Shown piece by piece: positions 58,801 to 64,000 of a DNA stretch of 64,000 bases; within the stretch, counting starts at the first letter, position 1; each line of letters begins with the position of its first letter. The position numbers and the translations under genes were made by a program. The stretch is from positions 829,920,556 to 829,984,555 of the forward strand of contig CM062816.1 of the NCBI GenBank assembly GCA_031772625.1, written 5' to 3'. This DNA is from Pinus tabuliformis. Lineage: Eukaryota > Streptophyta > Pinopsida > Pinales > Pinaceae. Below the pieces are notes generated by a model. That model was not told the DNA's origin and made no database searches. It saw nothing but the letters and a program-made list of their open reading frames with translations.

Positions 58801-60788
58801 AATGGAGCAACCCCTTTTCCTTTTATGGCTGCAGAGATATCGTTTCCAAAAGAAACTTTCTTCCCCTTTTCTAATGCGGTATATGACTCAAGCTTTTCTT
58901 TGTCCCCTGTCATATGCTTCGAACATCCGCTGTCAATGTACCATAGACTTTCTTGACCTTCTGCATAAAAGGCTATCCCACATCTTTCTGGTTGCGGTTC
59001 CTTTATTCTCCATGTTCTGACATTTGAGGTTTGTTCCTTCTGAGTTGTCTTCCGGAACCTGCTCCTGCATTCAGAGTCTTCATGACCAAAGTTATTACAA
59101 ATAGAGCATTCAACTTCATTTTCAAGAACCGAAAAGTTGTTATAAGTCCTTTTTATGGTTCCAGTCATTCTCCCTTGCTTTTGAGCTTCTCTAGTCATGA
59201 TTGTCTTGTAGGCAACACATTGAGCTGCTTTGTGACCGAAGTTATGGCAAGAAAAGCATTGGCCATTAAAGAAACTTCTGCGATAATCAGATCTATCATC
59301 CAACCGATTGTAGCTTCTATTCACATTCATTCTTGGAGCAAATTGGGAAGATTTTACCTGAGGCTGATTGTAGCTTTTGTTTGTCCTTAAGGCAGTTTGT
59401 CCCCGAATTTCTTGATGGTCTTTATTTGTTCTTAAGGTAAACTGTCCCTGATTCACCTGATGACTTTTATTTGGCCTTTGCTCGCTTCTCCTTGCTGCAT
59501 CAAGATAGCTTTTAGAGGTAGAGGCTTGAGATGTTTCTCCATTATATCCAAGACCTGTCTTGATCAGAGGAGATCGCTGCACATTGATAATCTCATCCAA
59601 GGTTTCAGATCCTTTAACAAATTTAAAATTAATCGCTTTTGTTTTCTCAATCTCCTTTCTAAGACAAACAATCTCACATTCCAATTTTTCAAGATGTTTT
59701 TCCTTTTCAGCTAGTTGACATTGTAGAGAATCAATAATAGCACTCTTCTCTTCTAAGAAAACTTTGAGATCTTTCATTTCTTCACAAAAGCCTTCTACAT
59801 CTATAGCATCCATATAGTCATCATCTTCAAAAGCCATTAAAAGTTTATATCTATTACCTTGTTCATCTTCATCACTATTTGAAAGGCCATCACTATCTTC
59901 ATGGGTGTAATAGCTTTTCTTCTTTTCATTTTGTTTCTTGTTCCATTTAACAGGTTCCTTTCCCTTGTCATTCTTATTTTTGTGAGGACATCTGGCAGCA
60001 TAATGACCTACTCTTCCACAAGTAAAGCATTTAAAAGGTAACTTACCTCTGAACCTTCCAGAACCCCTTTGAAGATTTCTGACAAAATTTGATTCCTCTT
60101 CTTCATCTTCTGGCACGTGACTTGCTTCATAATAATCTTCTTTGCCTGAAGCCTTGAAGGCAGCTTCTCTTCTGTCTGATGGACCTCCCTTTCTCATTTC
60201 ATAAGCGGTTAGAATCCCGTGAAGTTGAGACATAGTAAGAATTTGTAGATTTTCCTTTTCTTCTATGGCAGACACTTTAGATTCAAACTTGGGGGACAAA
60301 GATCTTAGAACCTTTTCAACCACAATAGCCTCTTTTATTTCTTCACCCAAGTTTTTCATGCAATTAACAATCTCATCTACCCTAAGGAAATAGTTAGCCA
60401 CACTTTCATCATTATACATTCTGAGAGTCTCATACTTAATCCTGAGAGTTTGAAGTTTAGCACGCTTTACCTGTTCATCTCCTTCATAGCTCGTGACAAT
60501 TTTGTCCCATATTTCTTTTACAGATTTATAGTGCATTACCTTCATGAATTCTGATTGAGATATACATCCCAATAGAGTATTGACTGCTTTCGCATTTGTT
60601 TCATATTTCTTTTTCTCGGGTGCATCTGTAGGAGTAGCTGAAGGAAAAGTGTAGCCTGTCTCTACGATGTCCCAAACTTCTGTACCAAGAGATTGAAGAT
60701 AGGCAGTAACTCTTACCTTCCAATAATTGAAGTTTGTCCCATCAAAAACCGGTGGCCTGATTGATGCTTCTCTCTCGTAGTTTCTCAT
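55881..60788 (-). pseudogene. E4 gag-pol polyprotein, two in-frame TAG codons
   Basis: The ATG lies 39 bp after the PBS ([20 protein letters not shown]). Gag has the copia capsid block and three CCHC knuckles: [14 protein letters not shown] (~255), [14 protein letters not shown] and [14 protein letters not shown]. Then the protease [13 protein letters not shown] (~625); integrase [12 protein letters not shown] with the DDE core ([29 protein letters not shown]); RT ([34 protein letters not shown]); and RNase H (YTDADWAGSVDDRKSTSG, STAEAEYVA, LCDNTSAI, HIPIKYHFLRE). TAG codons at 56661-56663 (after QTKYLK) and 56010-56012 (after REQVLE) break a frame that otherwise has no indel and ends at a TGA at 55881-55883. 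This copy is probably recently active but inactive as read. Confidence 0.94.
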
Positions 60789-60827
60789 GATGAACGATCT
60801 ACCTTCAAGCGATCAAGCTTCTCTGAA

Positions 60828-60845
60828 GGACCTGCTCTGATACCA
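60828..60845 (-). other. E4 primer-binding site
   Basis: On the - strand TGGTATCAGAGCAGGTCC starts 2 bp after the 5' LTR and is complementary to initiator-Met tRNA. Confidence 0.9.
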
Positions 60846-60847
60846 AT

Positions 60848-62380
60848 TGTTGGAAATAATACTGAGAGGGGGGGGGGGTGAATCAGTATTATCAGATCAA
60901 TAAAACTTTTTCAATGCTCAGAAACATATACGCTACTTCAGTTAAGTGAACCGGCGTGTACACGCTACTGTGTCTAAAGAAACCAGTGTATAACCATAAA
61001 TCTTATAATTCAGTTAGTTTATCTTCAGTTAAATGCATCAGGACATTATTCATCATATTAAGAGTAAACAGATGCAGTATAACAGAACAGATCATCACAC
61101 AAAAGCCACACACATGAACACCATGATATAAGGTGGAAACCCAATGTGGGTGAAAACCACCTGCTGCAAGTCGTCTCTATCTTTCTTTAATAAGAACTTC
61201 AGTTTACAATCTTTTGTACTGGTGCAGCCTTATACCAGTACGCAGGCTACAACCTGTAGAAGGCTTCAACCTTCTCTCGTTCTCCAAACTTCCTTGGAAG
61301 GGAGCTCCAACCCCCTTTGCTCTTGTACTAGCTAAGATACTAGTACGTAGGTGCTGGCCTACAATCTTCTTTCCTTCAGGTACCACTTTTCATCAATTTT
61401 CAGACTGGATACTCCTGAAGCACAACATTACAATCTGAAGACCACAATTCATTCAACTTTCATAGCAGATTACAAAACAACCAACAATCACTGAACCACT
61501 GAAACCCTGTCAAACCCAGTCACCAGAACACAGAGCAGACTACAGAACTCTGTAATAACAGTCAGACCCAGCTGCAACCCAAAAATCAAGCTCCAAAAGA
61601 TATACGCTACTTCAATGAAGGCAACCCGCGTATACACGCGGTTTTACCGAAGACAACCTGCGTACAGATCTAAAAATAATTTTTCATAACTTGCAGCTGT
61701 ACCAGACATCAGTTATACCCAGAACATAACATTGCGTCAGTATGCAGATCTAGAAATACGCATAATCAACTATATAAAGATAGTTCATTTCAAACCATTT
61801 GATCCCGATCTCTCCTTAGATCTTGTTCTCCATCAACCGATGAGATCTCTCCTTAGCTCAGATCAAGCAATACATCATCAACCAATAACCTGCATACTGG
61901 ATCTAATACTTCATCAGATATTCAAGACATTTCAGATACACTTGCCTAATGATTTCCTTCTCCTTATATAGCCTTAGGCCTTGTTCAATACCAAGAGCCA
62001 AAACCATAGAAATCCAATACCATCATCTTCAAAACTAGGGATCAACACGTCCGTCGAGACACCAAGGTCCAAAACCATAGGCACAACTTCCAAGGAATAA
62101 CCGTCGTGGACCAAAGATAAGTTTTCCACATACACGCACTTTTACTGAAGCCAATCAGCGTGTACACGCGACTTGGTATATAGTGAACCTGCGTATACGC
62201 GACTTGGTATATAGTGAACCTGCTTGTATACGCGACTTGGTTTATAGTAAACCAGCGTGTATATATTTTTCTTCATACTTGTAGACTGATCATCAATTCC
62301 TTGCTGCTATCCTTCTGCACTATGATTTGTTATCAGTGTGATTTTCCATCAAGGACAATACTTGTCTCATAATGCCAACA
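60848..62380 (-). repeat. E4 5' LTR
   Basis: On the - strand it runs from TGTTGGCATTATGAG (62380) to TTTCCAACA (60848). TATA box CTATATAAGG at 61971-61962 (- strand). Near-identical to the 3' LTR, with scattered single-base differences and a longer G-run. Confidence 0.95.
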
Positions 62381-62385
62381 TTCTA

Positions 62386-64000
62386 CATCACCAAACACCC
62401 ATGCATTAATCCCTATAACAAAAAGTGACAACATGAAAAAGGCATCTCATGATTCAGGGAGCTATTTTTAGCAGCTGGGGGTTACATGCAAAGTTGTTTT
62501 GGAAGTTTCCCTCAAAGTGTCACATTTTCCTAGATTTGTGGCATGCGCATCATGAGACCAAACTTATTTATTCGATGTAGTAGAGCTCATTCATTCACAT
62601 CGATCTTGGAGCTATAACATCCCACAACACATCCAAGACTCTTCGACACATCTGGCTCAGCTATTCATGGGTAAGTGGCCTCAACTTGTCTTTTTTAGCA
62701 TTTTTGTTGCTTTTTGTGTATTCTCTTGTATGAGTTCTATTTGCTTGATTTCTTCGAATGCCTGCTATCGTTTACATATATTCTAGCTTGTCCTAGCTCT
62801 GTTTAAATTTTCGTTGCTATCTCACTGTTGTCGCATGCATGAAACTGTTTTGCATGGACATTCGCCCAACTGGCGAACGACCTCACCCACATGCATGTTG
62901 ATCTGTTTGGTGAATCTTCCATTCATGTTTTGCATGCACTGTTATCACTTCTGCTATCACTTAGTGTCGCCATGCATTTCATCGACTTACTTGCTTTCAG
63001 TTGCTCGAGGGGCTACTTGCAACAACATACCCACAAGGAAGAAGAACCGAATACTTAAACAAAGTGGTGGGATGGGATGCCTACATGAAAGTGAGTGCGC
63101 CCCACCAAATGACATGCAAAATATGGCAAGATCAAACAAAGACGCTGGCACAAAGGCAGGTGCACCCAACATAATTAAAGTAGGTCATGAGGGCACCGTG
63201 CGATGGAGTAGGCCCACAGTGGAAGAACGCATCGAGAAGGTTGAGTGCAATGGAAGGCACGACGAGTCACGTGCCCTGGAAATGCTTGCATGAAGACGAG
63301 GTGTTATGCACTTAGCATGGACGAAAACATGCCATGCACACAAAGAGATCAAATGAGGGGCACAACGGTGGGACAGACAAGTCAACTTGAGCATTAGACG
63401 GGGTCAATTCAAAGGGCACGACCACCCAACCAAAGGACTTGGCAAGTATAAATGCATGTTCGTGAGGTTGGGGAAAGGAAAATCACAAGATTAAAATAAG
63501 GTGTAAAATGAAGTACGTAGATCATAAGACAAGAACTGAAGGCACATAACTAGCTAAGGGAAGGAACCACAAAGTGGGGAAACGAGCTGAGGCTCACCCA
63601 AGTCGAGTTGAGTGGGATAAGGTTTTTGGTTTTCTAAGGCAAGTTGGGCTTCACATAGGTTGGGTTCTAGGAGGTCAAGGTGTGAACTCTATCAAGAGTT
63701 TTGCATGACTTTGTTTTGCATTCTGGTTGGTCTAGGTGTGAGCCAAGGTTGCACATGACTTGTGTAAAGTTATTGTAAAGTCTATTTTTCTAGCACATTG
63801 GTTGGGTTGTTGTAATTATATTTGAAGCATTGAAGTTTAATAAAGGAAAAAGGGGAATTTGTTGTTGGGAGTTACACCTCCCATATTGCACATGTTCCTG
63901 TTTTGTTGAAGTTTACTATTGTTCTATATTGTTGTTTATAATTGAAGTGTTCATATTGCAAGTTGAATGAATGTTAATGAAGTAACTTGGAAAATTGGCT
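62386..64000. other. Unrecognised right flank
   Basis: No domain recognised. A 159-codon + frame (62814-63293) has no known motif and I do not call it a gene. A TATA-like AAGTATAAATG lies near 63444-63454 and AATAAA at 63839-63844. This could be part of an LTR running off the window, but no matching copy is present to test that. Confidence 0.4.

Larger units (their letters stand above)
53554..62380 (-). mobile_element. E4: complete Ty1/copia retrotransposon (SIRE-like)
   Basis: Flanked by TTCTA (53549-53553 and 62381-62385). LTRs of 1,531 and 1,533 bp are almost identical. On the - strand: initiator-Met PBS, one gag-pol frame of 1,635 codons, a 0.8-kb tail and the polypurine tract. The domain order PR-IN-RT-RNase H defines copia. 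Long LTRs, a long gag and 8.8 kb total suggest the SIRE/Maximus group, with less certainty. No envelope-like ORF follows pol. Only two in-frame TAG codons break the gene. Confidence 0.95.

Noticed and set aside
62814..63293. 159-codon + strand ORF
   Set aside because: No recognisable domain, Cys/His-rich start typical of chance translation, and no intron or promoter support.

Overview
This window is intergenic nuclear DNA of a large-genome seed plant. It is almost entirely LTR retrotransposons inserted into one another. The evidence is plant-type Ty3/gypsy and Ty1/copia polyproteins, plant-type primer-binding sites, 5-bp target-site duplications (TSDs) and low gene density. The giant elements and scarcity of genes would suit a conifer or another gymnosperm, but nothing here fixes the species. 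I found no host gene, tRNA, rRNA or CRISPR array.

Layout. (1) 1-2011 is non-coding flank. (2) E1 (2017-46173, + strand, TSD CTACA) is a Tat/Ogre-like gypsy element with about 6.7-kb LTRs, each carrying its own long ORF. (3) A small non-autonomous LTR element (14328-15655, - strand, TSD TTATT) sits in the E1 integrase gene. (4) E2 (22281-45130, - strand, TSD CCAGC) is a second Tat-like giant with about 4.9-kb LTRs and a related LTR-borne ORF; it sits in the E1 3' LTR. (5) E3 (23848-29732, + strand) is a young 5.9-kb chromodomain gypsy element with 333-bp LTRs; it sits in the left E2 LTR and interrupts the LTR ORF there. (6) 46179-51217 is old degenerate DNA with microsatellites, a faded ~220-bp tandem repeat and scrambled gypsy integrase relics. 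(7) 51223-52744 is a copia solo LTR (TSD ATTTG). (8) E4 (53554-62380, - strand, TSD TTCTA) is a complete 8.8-kb copia element of the same LTR family, with only two in-frame stops. (9) 62386-64000 is unrecognised flank.

The insertion order follows from the nesting: E1, then E2, then E3. The small element also came after E1. E3 LTRs differ at 5 of 333 positions.

The most interesting signal is that E1 and E2, on opposite strands and clearly diverged, both carry in U3 of each LTR a long ORF of about 1,050-1,220 codons. The ORF has an N-terminal globular region, a charged low-complexity middle and a coiled-coil tail. Both elements also have the order protease - extra RNase H - RT - RNase H - integrase, and in both the ordinary RNase H has lost all four catalytic acidic residues. 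An ORF in U3 lies upstream of the LTR promoter, so it would need splicing from the genomic RNA or its own promoter. Sequence compatible with each route is visible.
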